Assembly (NCBI GenBank): GCA_026397965.1
Contig: JAPLTU010000035.1
Coordinates: 3,892-67,891 of the forward strand
Reading direction: 5' to 3'
Length of the DNA stretch: 64,000 bases
Origin: Verrucomicrobiota bacterium
GTDB lineage: Bacteria; Verrucomicrobiota; Verrucomicrobiia; Opitutales; UBA953
Positions 19,537 to 29,630 of the stretch are shown one piece after another. The notes under the pieces were generated by a model. The model saw only the letters and a list, made by a program, of their open reading frames with translations. It ran no database searches and was not told the origin of the DNA. Both the position numbers and the translations under genes were made by a program. Within the stretch, counting starts at the first letter, position 1; every line of letters begins with the position of its first letter.

Positions 19537-20931
19537 TCACTTGGCGGACCATCCGCCGCCCGTGGCCGCCGCGAGGCGTACCGCGACCTGACGTCGTTCC
19601 CACACCACCAACGAAAGCGTCCGCGCGGCCAACGCCTCGTCGCGATGCGCCGCAGTGATTTCATTCTCGTTCGCAAGGCCGGCCTGGCGGCGAGCTTCCG
19701 CATTAGCGAGGCGAACGCGTACCGCGGCCAGTACCCGGCCGGTGAGCTCCTCCTGCATGGCGAGCTCGCGCAAATCGGCGAGAGCATCCTCGACTTCGCG
19801 GAAGGCGCCGAGCACGGCCTTCGTCCACTCCGCTCCAGAGCCGTCAATGCGCGCTCGGGCCACCTCGAGGTTAGCTTCGCGCCGACCAGCGTCGAAAAGC
19901 GGCAAGTCGAGCGACGGCGTCAACGTCCAGAAACTCGAAGCACCGCGGCCGACGCGCGAAGCCGGATCCGCCTGCCAACCAGCTTGGCCGTTGAGCGTGA
20001 CGGAAGGATAGAAATCGGCAATCGCTGCGCCTTCGCGCGCGAGCGCAGCGTCGACCCGCTCGGCAGCTGCAGCGAGGTCGGGACGACGCAGCAAGAGCTC
20101 CGAGGGCACGCCGGCACCAAAGGCAGGCATCACCACGGCACCTTTTGCTTCAGGCAACTTGGCGCCGGGGGCGGAACCGATGAGCGCACGTAAGGCATTC
20201 TCCGCCGCAGCAAGGCGGCGGCGGCCGAGACCTTCGTCGACCTTAGCCTGGGCGGCAGCGAGACGCGCGGAGGAAAGCGGATCAGAATCCAGCAGTCCAG
20301 CACCCACCGTCTTCTCGACAATCTCCATCTCGCGAAAGCGTGTCGCAAATTCGGTCTCAAGGAAGGCGAGCTGTTCGCGAGTACCGCGAACGGCGAACCA
20401 CAGACGGGCGACTTCGGCGGACAGAGCGAGCTCCGCCTGTTCAGCCGTGAATTTCGCGGCACGCGAATCGGCATCGGCTCCCTTGGTCTTGGCCGCCTCG
20501 CGGCCCCAGACGTCGAGTTCCCAGGAAGCCTTTACGCCAACCGCTCCGACGTCGGTGCGACGCGGGATACCGAAGCCGACCGGCGTGCGACCGGTCTCGA
20601 GTGAAATACGAGAGGATTCCAAGCCAGCGCCGACGGAGACCGCCGGCTGATCGCCGGCACTGGCGGAGGCGAGCAAGGCCACCGCTTCACGCTGACGCGC
20701 GCGAGCGATGGCGAGGTCCGGGCTGTTCTTACGTGCCTGCGCAATGAGCTCAAGTAAGGCGGGATCTCCGAATGATTCAGCCCACTTCGCATCGGCGACA
20801 ACGCCAGCCTGTGAAAACGCCACGGGCATGGCGGGCTCCTTCGGCTTCGCCATCGGATCGTGCGCACAGCCTGCGAGGACCAGCGCTGCGAGGAGGAACG
20901 TCTTATTTACCCGGAGCATTTTGGGAGGCAT
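19537..20931 (-). CDS. TolC/NodT-type outer-membrane efflux lipoprotein
   Basis: Lipobox LVLAGCAHD; OEP repeats (RRPDLAAAAERVDAALAREGAAIADFYPSVTLNG). Confidence 0.9.
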   Translation of the reverse strand: MPPKMLRVNKTFLLAALVLAGCAHDPMAKPKEPAMPVAFSQAGVVADAKWAESFGDPALLELIAQARKNSPDLAIARARQREAVALLASASAGDQPAVSVGAGLESSRISLETGRTPVGFGIPRRTDVGAVGVKASWELDVWGREAAKTKGADADSRAAKFTAEQAELALSAEVARLWFAVRGTREQLAFLETEFATRFREMEIVEKTVGAGLLDSDPLSSARLAAAQAKVDEGLGRRRLAAAENALRALIGSAPGAKLPEAKGAVVMPAFGAGVPSELLLRRPDLAAAAERVDAALAREGAAIADFYPSVTLNGQAGWQADPASRVGRGASSFWTLTPSLDLPLFDAGRREANLEVARARIDGSGAEWTKAVLGAFREVEDALADLRELAMQEELTGRVLAAVRVRLANAEARRQAGLANENEITAAHRDEALAARTLSLVVWERRQVAVRLAAATGGGWSAK

Positions 20932-21826
20932 CGATATAGACGTCCATCTGCTGGCCGACGAAAAGTACCCGTCCGGTTGGGCGGTCGAACTGGTAGATCA
21001 CTTGCAGGACGCGGGTGTCGACGCGTTCCACGCTCGCGCCAGTAAGTGAGGTCTTTGGGATGACGAAAGGTTCGATGCGGACGAACTTCAGGGCGATGGA
21101 ACGATCCTTGCCGCCAGTGAGTGAACTCTCGCCCTTCAGAAATCCCTTGGCGGGCAGGCCCTCACGCATGCGCGTGGCCAGCTGTTCGTCGATGTCGCAA
21201 CGAATCTGCAAGGTGGAAATGTCGCCGAGGATGACCGGCGCCTTGGCGCCGGCGGCCACGAATTCGCCGACGCGGACGCCGACTTGGAGCACCGTCGCGT
21301 CGATCGGCGAACGGAGTACCAGCCGATCGAGGAGTACTGCCGTCTGATCGAGCTGCGCTTTAGCGAGGGCGAGTTTGGCTTTCGCCTCCTTGGCGGCCAT
21401 TTGGTAGGAAAGAAGTTCGGACGCAGAGACGGCACCACTGTCCTTGATTCCAGTCCAGCGACGGGCAGCGTCTTCGGCGCGCTCGGTGGTCGCCTCGGCC
21501 GCGGAGACTGCGGCCTTCTGGACGGCGTGCTGGGCGCGGAGATCACGTTCATCGAGTGTCAGGATCGGATCGCCGGCCTTCACCTTGTCCCAGACCTTTA
21601 CATGGACTTTTGCAACCGTGCCAGAGGTGGGTGAACCCAGGAGAGTATTCTCAGCGGCGGCCTCGATGAGACCGGCGGCGGCGATGAGGCCGTCCTTGTC
21701 GCGAGTGGCGGGCTCATAAGGGGGAGGCTTGATCGGCGCCTCGTTGGCCGTGCCGCGGGTGAGCTGCCAAGCGGCGACGGCACCGGCGATGGCGAGAACG
21801 AAGAGCAGGATGCGTTTCTTGAACAT
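20903..21826 (-). CDS. HlyD/DevB-like periplasmic adaptor subunit
   Basis: N-terminal TM, biotinyl-lipoyl-like and coiled-coil region (GTVAKVHVKVWDKVKAGDPILTLDERDLRAQ), APVILGDIS. Confidence 0.88.
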   Translation of the reverse strand: MFKKRILLFVLAIAGAVAAWQLTRGTANEAPIKPPPYEPATRDKDGLIAAAGLIEAAAENTLLGSPTSGTVAKVHVKVWDKVKAGDPILTLDERDLRAQHAVQKAAVSAAEATTERAEDAARRWTGIKDSGAVSASELLSYQMAAKEAKAKLALAKAQLDQTAVLLDRLVLRSPIDATVLQVGVRVGEFVAAGAKAPVILGDISTLQIRCDIDEQLATRMREGLPAKGFLKGESSLTGGKDRSIALKFVRIEPFVIPKTSLTGASVERVDTRVLQVIYQFDRPTGRVLFVGQQMDVYIDASQNAPGK

Positions 21827-21834
21827 AAGAGAGA

Positions 21835-22563
21835 TCAGAGATGGGTCGCATCGAGGAGCTTGGGGTCGTCGACCACGCGGCTGATGCGGCCGTCTTCCAT
21901 TTCCGCGATGCGGTCAGCGAAGCGGAAGATGCGATGATCGTGCGAAACGACGACCACGCAACGTTCCGGCGAGCGGGAAAGATCACGGACTAGTTCCATG
22001 ATGTGCCCGCCGGTATCCTTATCGAGCGCCGAGGTGGGTTCGTCGCAAATCAGGAGCGGTGGCTCGTGGACGAGCGCCCGGGCGATGGCGACGCGCTGCT
22101 GCTGGCCACCGGACAGCGCGTTGGGGCGGCCATCTTCGCGGCCCTTGAGGCCAACCTTCTCGATGATGGCGAGCGAGCGGGCGTGGGCCTCGTCGTAGGG
22201 ACGGCCCTGAATGAGGAGCGGTACCATCACGTTCTCAATCACGGTGAGCGTGGGAATGAGATTGAACGACTGGAAGACAAAGCCTAAGTGCTTGCGACGA
22301 AACGCCGTGAGCTCCTCCTGGCCGAGGCCGTCGAGGCGCTGGCCGAAGACCTCGACCGTGCCGGCCTGCGGCGTGAGGGTGCCCGCGATAACCGAGAGGA
22401 GCGTCGTCTTTCCGCAGCCTGAGGGGCCAACGAGCATGATGAGTTCTCCGCGACGGGCTTCAAAGTCGGCTTGCTGGAGGGCGACGACTTGGTTCTCCGG
22501 CGTGCCAAATAACATATTCACGCCGGAGGCGCGGACGGCGATAGTGTGGGCGAGGGTGCTCAT
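21835..22563 (-). CDS. ABC transporter ATP-binding protein (DevA/MacB/LolD type)
   Basis: Walker A GPSGCGKTTLL, signature LSGGQQQRVAIARAL, Walker B LLICDEPTSALD. Confidence 0.93.
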   Translation of the reverse strand: MSTLAHTIAVRASGVNMLFGTPENQVVALQQADFEARRGELIMLVGPSGCGKTTLLSVIAGTLTPQAGTVEVFGQRLDGLGQEELTAFRRKHLGFVFQSFNLIPTLTVIENVMVPLLIQGRPYDEAHARSLAIIEKVGLKGREDGRPNALSGGQQQRVAIARALVHEPPLLICDEPTSALDKDTGGHIMELVRDLSRSPERCVVVVSHDHRIFRFADRIAEMEDGRISRVVDDPKLLDATHL

Positions 22564-23750
22564 CCGCGGAAGACCGAGGCGGCGTCGACGCGCGACACCT
22601 TGATAATGCCAATGATGGCGGAGACGAAGCTGATGCCCAGCACGAGGACGAACGTCGCCCAGAGGATCTGCGGGTACATCACGAAGGGTGGCATACCCTT
22701 CTCAATCATCGCGCGGCCGATGCCCTGGGCCATCCCGGCGCCGAGGCCAAAGCCGATGAGGCCGGCGGTGAACGCCTGCACAAAGAGCATGCGGGCGATG
22801 ACACCCATACCCGCACCCATCGCCTTGATGGCCGCAAAATACTTCAGATTCTCGAGCACGAAAGAATAAAACGTTTGGCCAGAGATCGCGATGCCGACGA
22901 ATAGGCCGAGCAAGACCGCCGTACCGAACGAGAACGGAATGCCGGTATTGGTCCAGAACCACCAGAAGGTATTGCGGGCGAGGCTGCGTTCACTCCAGTT
23001 CCAAATCACCGTATCAGACGTCCAGGCCTTGAGGCCCGTTTCGCGTTCGATGCGTCCGCAGAGTTCGGTCGGGGTCACGCCCTTCTGCGGCTCGACCAGC
23101 ATGAAACTAAGCGTGCGGCGAGCGCCAAGGGTATAGCCCTTCGCGCGGTCATAAGTCGTGTAAACAAATGGTCCGCCGGTGAAGGCGCGCTTCACTTTAC
23201 AGATGCCGACGATGCGGGCCTGAATGTCATTGATCTCGAACGTATCGCCGACCTTGAGCGGCGTGGAGCGCGGCTTGCCGTCAGGGCCAACCCCCATGCG
23301 GCCCATCAAAGAGGCGCCCCACTCGTCGACGATGACCGTATCAGGAAGGCGTAAGTCCTCGATGCGTCCCTGCGTGAGTACGGCCGGCGCTCCCGCAAAG
23401 GTGTCCGCGTCAATCCCCACCAGCGTGATGAGTTTGAAATTTCCGTCCTGCATCCGCGCTTGGACAAAGGAAGTATGGAGAGGTGCCGCCCAGGCGACGC
23501 CGTCGACCGAGCGGACTCGACTCAGGTCGGTATCGCGCAGGGGCTTAGCATCATTGACTTGCTCCACCATCGGATCGCTGACCCAGACTTGAGCGCGGAT
23601 ATTGACCATCGGCGTGTAAGTCCAACTCATGATCCCGAAGAAGACCGAACTCTGCTGGGCCATGAGCAAGGCCGAGAACGCCAACCCGCAAAGAAGCATC
23701 GCGAGCTTAGCTCGGTCTCCAAAGAGCATGTTGAGGGCGAGGCGATACAT
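22560..23750 (-). CDS. ABC transporter permease (DevC/FtsX type)
   Basis: MacB/FtsX-like topology; C-terminal AIKAMGAGMGVIARMLFVQAF; upstream of the ATPase gene. Confidence 0.87.
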   Translation of the reverse strand: MYRLALNMLFGDRAKLAMLLCGLAFSALLMAQQSSVFFGIMSWTYTPMVNIRAQVWVSDPMVEQVNDAKPLRDTDLSRVRSVDGVAWAAPLHTSFVQARMQDGNFKLITLVGIDADTFAGAPAVLTQGRIEDLRLPDTVIVDEWGASLMGRMGVGPDGKPRSTPLKVGDTFEINDIQARIVGICKVKRAFTGGPFVYTTYDRAKGYTLGARRTLSFMLVEPQKGVTPTELCGRIERETGLKAWTSDTVIWNWSERSLARNTFWWFWTNTGIPFSFGTAVLLGLFVGIAISGQTFYSFVLENLKYFAAIKAMGAGMGVIARMLFVQAFTAGLIGFGLGAGMAQGIGRAMIEKGMPPFVMYPQILWATFVLVLGISFVSAIIGIIKVSRVDAASVFRG

Positions 23751-23809
23751 CGGACAAGTTCCGTGAGTGTCACCCCAAGAAGCCGTGGGTCAATGGGAAG
23801 TCAAATGGC

Positions 23810-23824
23810 CCGGACAATGTCCGG
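23810..23824. promoter_or_regulatory. Perfect palindrome upstream of the exporter operon, candidate operator
   Basis: CCGGACA-A-TGTCCGG upstream of the permease start. Confidence 0.4.
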
Positions 23825-23854
23825 TCCATCGTAACCTAACCGTATCCCGAAGGC

Positions 23855-24247
23855 TTATTTGCTGAGGACCGCGGGGGCCGACTTCATCAACCACGTGCTC
23901 TTGAAAAAGGCGGGGCCCCAGGAGGCGTTGACCGACCAGGCGAGAACGAGGAGGACGAGGGCGAGGGAAAAACAGCGGATGACCTTAGCCTTATCCTCGC
24001 TCTTGGCGCCGGCATGCAGGAGGCCGACGGCCCCGAGGGCGAAGATCGGGTGGAACCAAGAAATGTTACGCGCTTCGGGCTGAAATGCCGCCACCAAGCC
24101 GATGACGAGATTGATATCGACCAATACGGTTACCACGCGCTGTAGAACCGGCTTCGGGCCGTTCAGGATGGCATTAACGATTACGACCAAGACCAAGGCC
24201 AAGAGAAGCGATCCGTAGTGCTTATGGGAAATCAGGAGAGATTGCAT
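23855..24247 (-). CDS. Hypothetical small membrane protein
   Basis: ORF with about four hydrophobic segments. Confidence 0.65.
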   Translation of the reverse strand: MQSLLISHKHYGSLLLALVLVVIVNAILNGPKPVLQRVVTVLVDINLVIGLVAAFQPEARNISWFHPIFALGAVGLLHAGAKSEDKAKVIRCFSLALVLLVLAWSVNASWGPAFFKSTWLMKSAPAVLSK

Positions 24248-24300
24248 GGCCTGACCATGGGGGAAAAGGCCTCCGCTTCAAGCCCTGGCTTGGACGCTCT

Positions 24301-24999
24301 TTACCGATCTTCCGGGAAAAGCATTCGAAACGCTCCCGCCGCCGCCGCTCCGCCCAATAATTGGCAGAAAATATCGAGCACCACCCGGGGGGCGTCTTTC
24401 GCCGCTAAAATGACTTCCTTGGCAAAAGCGGCGAAGCCATCTGCATCCGAGAAGAGCGAACTGGCTAAACCATGGAGCGACGAAGCCATGGCCACCGCGG
24501 GATTAAGGAGCGGATTGAATTCTCCGAATGTTCCGTTGACGCCCAGCATCGTCATCGCGATGGCGATGCCAAAATAGCTATTCCCCGCCGTTAAGCGTGA
24601 CGATGCCACCATGAGAATGACGAAGGCCAGCAGGAAGGTTCCTAAGAATTCCACGATAGAAGTAGCGAGGGCCCCGGCGAAAACCGCATCGCTGAGGGCG
24701 GCCACCGCATCTTTGGTCTTCTCACTATCATGCCCGGTGAGCAAGCCCACGACCAGAGCGGCGGCCAGAGCGGCCGCGAGCTGCACCCCGACATACGCTA
24801 AGGCCGAACGCCGACCGATCCGGCCGCGTAACAAGAAGCCCAAAGTCACCGCTGGATTATAATGCGCCCCGGAAATAGCGCCGCCCATATAAATTAAGGC
24901 GCACAAGATGGCCGCAACCGTAATCGGGGTTGTCGCCAACAGCGTGGCACAACAGAGAAAAAACGTGGCGAGGCCTTCAATCCACAGTTTATTTCGCAT
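24301..24999 (-). CDS. Aquaporin/MIP family channel
   Basis: Two NPA boxes: GGAISGAHYNPAVTLGFLLRG and EFNPLLNPAVAMASS; six-TM pattern. Confidence 0.87.
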   Translation of the reverse strand: MRNKLWIEGLATFFLCCATLLATTPITVAAILCALIYMGGAISGAHYNPAVTLGFLLRGRIGRRSALAYVGVQLAAALAAALVVGLLTGHDSEKTKDAVAALSDAVFAGALATSIVEFLGTFLLAFVILMVASSRLTAGNSYFGIAIAMTMLGVNGTFGEFNPLLNPAVAMASSLHGLASSLFSDADGFAAFAKEVILAAKDAPRVVLDIFCQLLGGAAAAGAFRMLFPEDR

Positions 25000-25047
25000 C
25001 CGATTAATTTCGCCGATTTGAAATTAAGCTCAAGCCCCGAATGAATC

Positions 25048-26202
25048 TCAGTACCCGACCTGCGTGAGCCAATTTTCGGTGAAGGTCGCAGTTTCTTCCA
25101 GGGTCGGCAACCGACGGGCATTCAACTTAATCTGCTTGGCCAACTTCTCCTGCTGCTCGTAAAGCCCGCGGAAAGTTTCAAAGAGCGGCGTCTTCTTATT
25201 CTTGTTATCCACTAACCAGAAACCGACCTGCTGGTTGTCGTTCATTTCGTTATTATAAAATTGCCAATAAAGCACCATCGCCGGACGCCAGCTGAGGAAC
25301 TTTATAAAGATCTCGCGATTCTTTTGTTCATGAACTTTCCCATCGCCACCGCAAGCCATCCAGGAGAGTCCGCATTCGCCAATGAACACGCGCTTGGCGG
25401 GGAGGTTCGCTTTGGGCGCTAACTGCTGGTTAATGTAATCAAGCGTCGCCCGCACTTCTTCGCCCGTCTTTAACTGGATATCGTACGCGGAGTAAGAAAC
25501 AAAATCGACGTTAACCTTGGGGAGGACGACGTTGACCACGCGCTTTTTGCCATCCTTCATCGCATCGCGCACACGGTTGACTTCCGTATAAGTATAGACG
25601 CGACATCGGGCATAGGGAACTTCCCGCCGCGCAGCGTCGACCGCTTCTTGCCGCACGTTCAGCCATTCGATCATCGCGTTGGTCGCTTCGACCGGCGCAT
25701 CTCCGGCAGGGTTCATGTTAGGCAAAAGATACCAGTCCCCTTCCCAATGGCCGATGAAGAAAGTCTTTCCGGCGGCATCGCGGCGCGTGAGTAGATCTTT
25801 AGTAAACGCATACATCGCGTTATACTCGCGCCGCTTCATCTCTGGCGTGAGCCCCGCAATCCAATCATTATTGGAACGGTACCAAATTAGGTAATGCGTG
25901 AAAGGCAGCGTAATCAATTCGGCGAATTGGGGCCCAGGTGCCACGGATACCTTCAAAATGCGCGAGCCCATCTTACTGATTTCGCGGGCCGCCTCCAGCA
26001 CCCCGTCCTCTTTCGTGAATTTATAGGCGGGCGTGATGATCTGCGTCCCTAATATTTGCGGAAAGGCGTCGGGCATCGCGGCCAGCTGCGGCAACTCGGT
26101 GGCGTCGACCATCAAGCCGCCTTTCTTTTTCTGCGCATGGACCAGCGGCAACGCCATCGATATCAGGATGACGCCCAGGAACAGACGGGGTAAATAACTC
26201 AT
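25048..26202 (-). CDS. Secreted hypothetical protein, possible glycoside-hydrolase-like TIM barrel
   Basis: Signal peptide MSYLPRLFLGVILISMALPLVHA; FIGHWEGDWYLLPN, VDFVSYSAYDIQ, KRVFIGECGLSW, PAMVLYWQFYNNE arranged as in clan GH-A-like barrels. Confidence 0.6.
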   Translation of the reverse strand: MSYLPRLFLGVILISMALPLVHAQKKKGGLMVDATELPQLAAMPDAFPQILGTQIITPAYKFTKEDGVLEAAREISKMGSRILKVSVAPGPQFAELITLPFTHYLIWYRSNNDWIAGLTPEMKRREYNAMYAFTKDLLTRRDAAGKTFFIGHWEGDWYLLPNMNPAGDAPVEATNAMIEWLNVRQEAVDAARREVPYARCRVYTYTEVNRVRDAMKDGKKRVVNVVLPKVNVDFVSYSAYDIQLKTGEEVRATLDYINQQLAPKANLPAKRVFIGECGLSWMACGGDGKVHEQKNREIFIKFLSWRPAMVLYWQFYNNEMNDNQQVGFWLVDNKNKKTPLFETFRGLYEQQEKLAKQIKLNARRLPTLEETATFTENWLTQVGY

Positions 26203-26279
26203 GGGGTGAACCTCAGCGAGGCGGTCTTGTATTGTCCAACTAGGACAGCCTTCCTTCAAGTCCGTTCCCACTAACTAAC

Positions 26280-26744
26280 ATGATATCACTCCAACGCACC
26301 ATTGCCGTGGCCATTCTTGCCTGCGGCCTTCACACCCAAACGCTGGCTGCGGCCAGCAAAGAGGAGGGCCATGCTACCGCTGACCCTGACCACGCCCGAC
26401 TCACGGCGGCCCGTAAGGCGGCCAACGAGCTGCCCGAGGTCCTTGCCATCCAACAACAATCCCATGCCGATCGGGCTTTGTCTCATAAGGCCTATGCGGA
26501 ATACAAATCGGCCCGCAAACGCTCGGCGACTTCGGAAGATGCTTACAAGAAGGCCTTCGAAGAGGGCCTTTCTAAAGTCGATGCCGGTGCAGTGCCCCTC
26601 TTGGAGAAAGAGCGGGTCGCTTTTCGGGAGCGGATGTTGAACTCCCGGAATGCCAAGAAAGGCTCGAGCGATAAGCAGGCTCCGATCAAGGCCGAAGAGG
26701 ACGGCATCGAAGAAGAGGAAGAAAGACCCGAGGAAGAAAAGTAA
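26280..26744 (+). CDS. Hypothetical secreted protein with Glu-rich C-terminus
   Basis: Signal peptide-like N-terminus; coiled-coil/charged composition; followed by terminator. Confidence 0.6.
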   Translation: MISLQRTIAVAILACGLHTQTLAAASKEEGHATADPDHARLTAARKAANELPEVLAIQQQSHADRALSHKAYAEYKSARKRSATSEDAYKKAFEEGLSKVDAGAVPLLEKERVAFRERMLNSRNAKKGSSDKQAPIKAEEDGIEEEEERPEEEK

Positions 26745-26766
26745 GCCGCAAAGTTTGGATGGGTCC

Positions 26767-26793
26767 AAACCCGCCTTAACCGGCGGGTTTTTT
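26767..26793 (+). terminator. Intrinsic terminator
   Basis: AAACCCGCC-ttaacc-GGCGGGTTT followed by TTT. Confidence 0.85.
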
Positions 26794-28249
26794 ATGGGTC
26801 GAGGGCGAAGGCGAGGGCTGCCCAAATCTCTTCCACTGGCTCCAAGCCAATCGACAGACGCAATAAATCAGGGTCGAGGCCGGCCGCTCGAATCGTCTCC
26901 CGGCCCGCGGGAGTAGTGACCTCTTCGAAATGCGCCAACCATAAAAAAGGGGCAACAATGGTGAAGCCCAGGCCGAAGCTCGGCCCTTTCACCACGGGCA
27001 AGCGATCGTACACGGTACGCATTTCTTGACGTAGTTCGATCGTGACCAAGGCGCCGGCGCCGGCGCCCGGGCGCTGGATTTTTTGGAACGCGGCGGCCGT
27101 GGCTCCGTCTTTGGCCGTGCGCACGCGCGCGACGGCTGGATGAGCCGCCAGCCGGCGGGTAATCTCTACGGCGGTGGCAGAAAGCTGGGCCGTGACTTCG
27201 CCCATCCGGCCGATTTGGTCGGCTAAAGCAATTTGGTCGAGTCCGTGCAACTCATCGAGATTCGCTTTGGCCTCTCGCGCTAACTCCGCGGCATCGGGTC
27301 GGGAAGGATTGACCGCCAAGACTCCGGCCATCACGTCGCCTTCAGAAGCCGCATACTTTGTGAGACTCGAACAAAGGATATCCGCATGCGGTAAGACATC
27401 GACCGTCGCCAAGCCCACCGAACTTGGGTCGAGCAGAAGCTTGGCTTCATAGTGATCGCATAAGGAACGGAGCGCGCTGATGTCGGCCGTTTCTAATTGG
27501 GGGTTATTCGGCACCTCGGTGAAAACGCCCGCCACTATTCCGGTGGCTAAGATTTTTTCAACGGCCGCCAAATCACGGACGTCCGCAATGAAATGACGAG
27601 GGGCGTCCAGGGCTTTCTCCAACAGCCGCGTCGAGTCTACGTAAAGCCATCCGAGCTGAATCCAATCTTTCCGACCGCGCGGGCGCTGCACGAAATTCAC
27701 CGCGTTGATGGCGGCCTCCACCGCATTCATGCCTGAGGTGGTGATGTGGATTTCTTCGGCGGAGACGCCTGCCAGATAGGGTCCGAGTGTCTGACGAATC
27801 CGGGCCAAAGTTTGCGCCGTTTCTCCGGTGGCGTTCCCTTTTAAATAGGCTTCCGCTTGGCGAGAAGAGATCAAGGTGCCCGTGTGTTGGACGAATTTAT
27901 GAAGTCTCTCCGCGGCAGGGCCGGCTGGTGTCGTCAACAAGACGAAATCTCCCACGTCGTCGAGCGACGCGACTGACGCCCCAGCCCTCCGGGCGAGCTG
28001 TTCGGCAGCGCGGCGCGAAACCAGGGGGAAAAGCATTCCGGAGCGTCCCAACTCTTTGGCGGCGGCGCTCGCCGCATGCGTCACCAGTTCATTCCGAACA
28101 AAACGCGGATAACCGGCACGAATTTTTTCCCACACGCGCACTTCTTTCCGCTCATAACTTTCCACATCGGCCAGGGTCGGCAGACAGACGACCGTCGCAT
28201 GCGGCGAGTCGGGCACCAAGGCACCGAGGGGCGGAGAAACCAGGGCCAC
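26792..28249 (-). CDS. Cys/Met-metabolism (cystathionine gamma-synthase-like) PLP-dependent protein
   Basis: TSGMNAVEAAINAV, GVFTEVPNNPQLETADI, LLLDPSSVG, ILCSSLTKYAASEGDVMAGVLAVN (PLP-Lys region). Confidence 0.8.
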   Translation of the reverse strand: MALVSPPLGALVPDSPHATVVCLPTLADVESYERKEVRVWEKIRAGYPRFVRNELVTHAASAAAKELGRSGMLFPLVSRRAAEQLARRAGASVASLDDVGDFVLLTTPAGPAAERLHKFVQHTGTLISSRQAEAYLKGNATGETAQTLARIRQTLGPYLAGVSAEEIHITTSGMNAVEAAINAVNFVQRPRGRKDWIQLGWLYVDSTRLLEKALDAPRHFIADVRDLAAVEKILATGIVAGVFTEVPNNPQLETADISALRSLCDHYEAKLLLDPSSVGLATVDVLPHADILCSSLTKYAASEGDVMAGVLAVNPSRPDAAELAREAKANLDELHGLDQIALADQIGRMGEVTAQLSATAVEITRRLAAHPAVARVRTAKDGATAAAFQKIQRPGAGAGALVTIELRQEMRTVYDRLPVVKGPSFGLGFTIVAPFLWLAHFEEVTTPAGRETIRAAGLDPDLLRLSIGLEPVEEIWAALAFALDP

Positions 28250-28252
28250 GAA

Positions 28253-29509
28253 TCAAAGCCCCTCCGCGAGGGTTTCGTTTTGGATGATTTGCGCGAGCGA
28301 CTGACGGCGACGAATCAAAAGAGTGTGGCCATCATTTTTTATCAAGACCTCCGGCGCTTCGGGGAAGGAATTATAATTCTTCGTACTCATGCCGGCGCAA
28401 TAAGCCCCGGCACCGCCTAAGACGCAAAGGTCGCCCGCGGTGGCTTCGGGTAAATGACGAGTGGCCAGCGTCTCGGGTTCACCTGGCGCGCAACTGATCA
28501 AATCGCCGGACTCACAGCAATGCCCGACGATAACATAATCCCGCTTCTGGTCATTAGGCTTCGCCTGATAGAGGTAGGCCGGATGCTGCGCTCCATAAAG
28601 CGAGGGTCGGAGAATTTCCGTCATTCCGGAATCAAGTTTTAGAAACTCACGGGTCCCGGTCGAAACAACATCTTGCACGTGACAAAGTACGGCGCCGGCA
28701 TTGGCGACCAAGAACGTGCCAGGTTCGATTTCCAGCTGGAGCTTACGGCCGTCTTCTTGCGCGAATTTTTCAAAGGCTGCCTGCACCGGCGCGCCAATCA
28801 GTTGAGGGTCGGTTCCCTTCTCGCCCGCCACCCGCGCCACCTTATAACCGCCGCCAAGATTCAATGTCACCGCTGAAGGAAAACGACGCACGAGGGCGAG
28901 GCTGGCAGCCGAGACCTCTTGCCAGATGACTGGGTCGCTGCCCGAACCGATGTGCGTATGGATCCGCACGATTTTAAGCTGATACTTCGCTGCGATGGCC
29001 TGAACTTGCTCCGCCCATTCATGCCAAATACCGAAGGAGGAATCCGATCCACCCACGTTAGTCTTACCCGTCCCACCCGATCCCCGACCGGGATTAAAAC
29101 GCAAACCGACCTGATGGCCGGGGAGTGCTTGGCCGATTCGCTCCAACTGTGACAAAGAACAGGCGTTGGCGTGGACCCCCTGCTTAAGCAACTCGGCAAA
29201 ATCTCCGGGGAGCTCTTGGGATGAAAGTGAAATCCGCTCGGCGGTGATGCCTGCAAAGAGAGCTCGACGAACCTCAAAGCCGGAGCTGGCGTCAAAATGG
29301 AGACCCAGGCGGGCGAAGATCTTAAGTACCGACGCATTCGGGCAGGCCTTCATCGCGAAACGCACGGTGAGACCGAACGCATTCGGAAAGGCCAACATCG
29401 CCTTCGCCTGAGTCTCGAGGGTGGCTTGATCGTAGACGTAACAGGGGGTGCCATGCGCCGCCGCAATTTGTTGGGCCGTTGTCGGCGAGAGGAAGGGGTG
29501 GGTTTCCAC
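28253..29509 (-). CDS. lysA: Diaminopimelate decarboxylase-like
   Basis: [73 protein letters not shown]. Confidence 0.87.
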   Translation of the reverse strand: METHPFLSPTTAQQIAAAHGTPCYVYDQATLETQAKAMLAFPNAFGLTVRFAMKACPNASVLKIFARLGLHFDASSGFEVRRALFAGITAERISLSSQELPGDFAELLKQGVHANACSLSQLERIGQALPGHQVGLRFNPGRGSGGTGKTNVGGSDSSFGIWHEWAEQVQAIAAKYQLKIVRIHTHIGSGSDPVIWQEVSAASLALVRRFPSAVTLNLGGGYKVARVAGEKGTDPQLIGAPVQAAFEKFAQEDGRKLQLEIEPGTFLVANAGAVLCHVQDVVSTGTREFLKLDSGMTEILRPSLYGAQHPAYLYQAKPNDQKRDYVIVGHCCESGDLISCAPGEPETLATRHLPEATAGDLCVLGGAGAYCAGMSTKNYNSFPEAPEVLIKNDGHTLLIRRRQSLAQIIQNETLAEGL

Positions 29510-29630
29510 GGTAGTGATGGGCGGACTTTGGCACGACCTCCCCGCCCTTCCAGCCTTTTTGCAATCCTATGACACCGCTTGCCTCCCCCGCAGTCGCCCC
29601 TTGGGATGGGACTCTCCTTATATACCGCCC

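Noticed and set aside
29530-29545. ttggcacgacctcccc as a third sigma-54 site
   Set aside because: Has TGGCAC but lacks TTGC at the required spacing.
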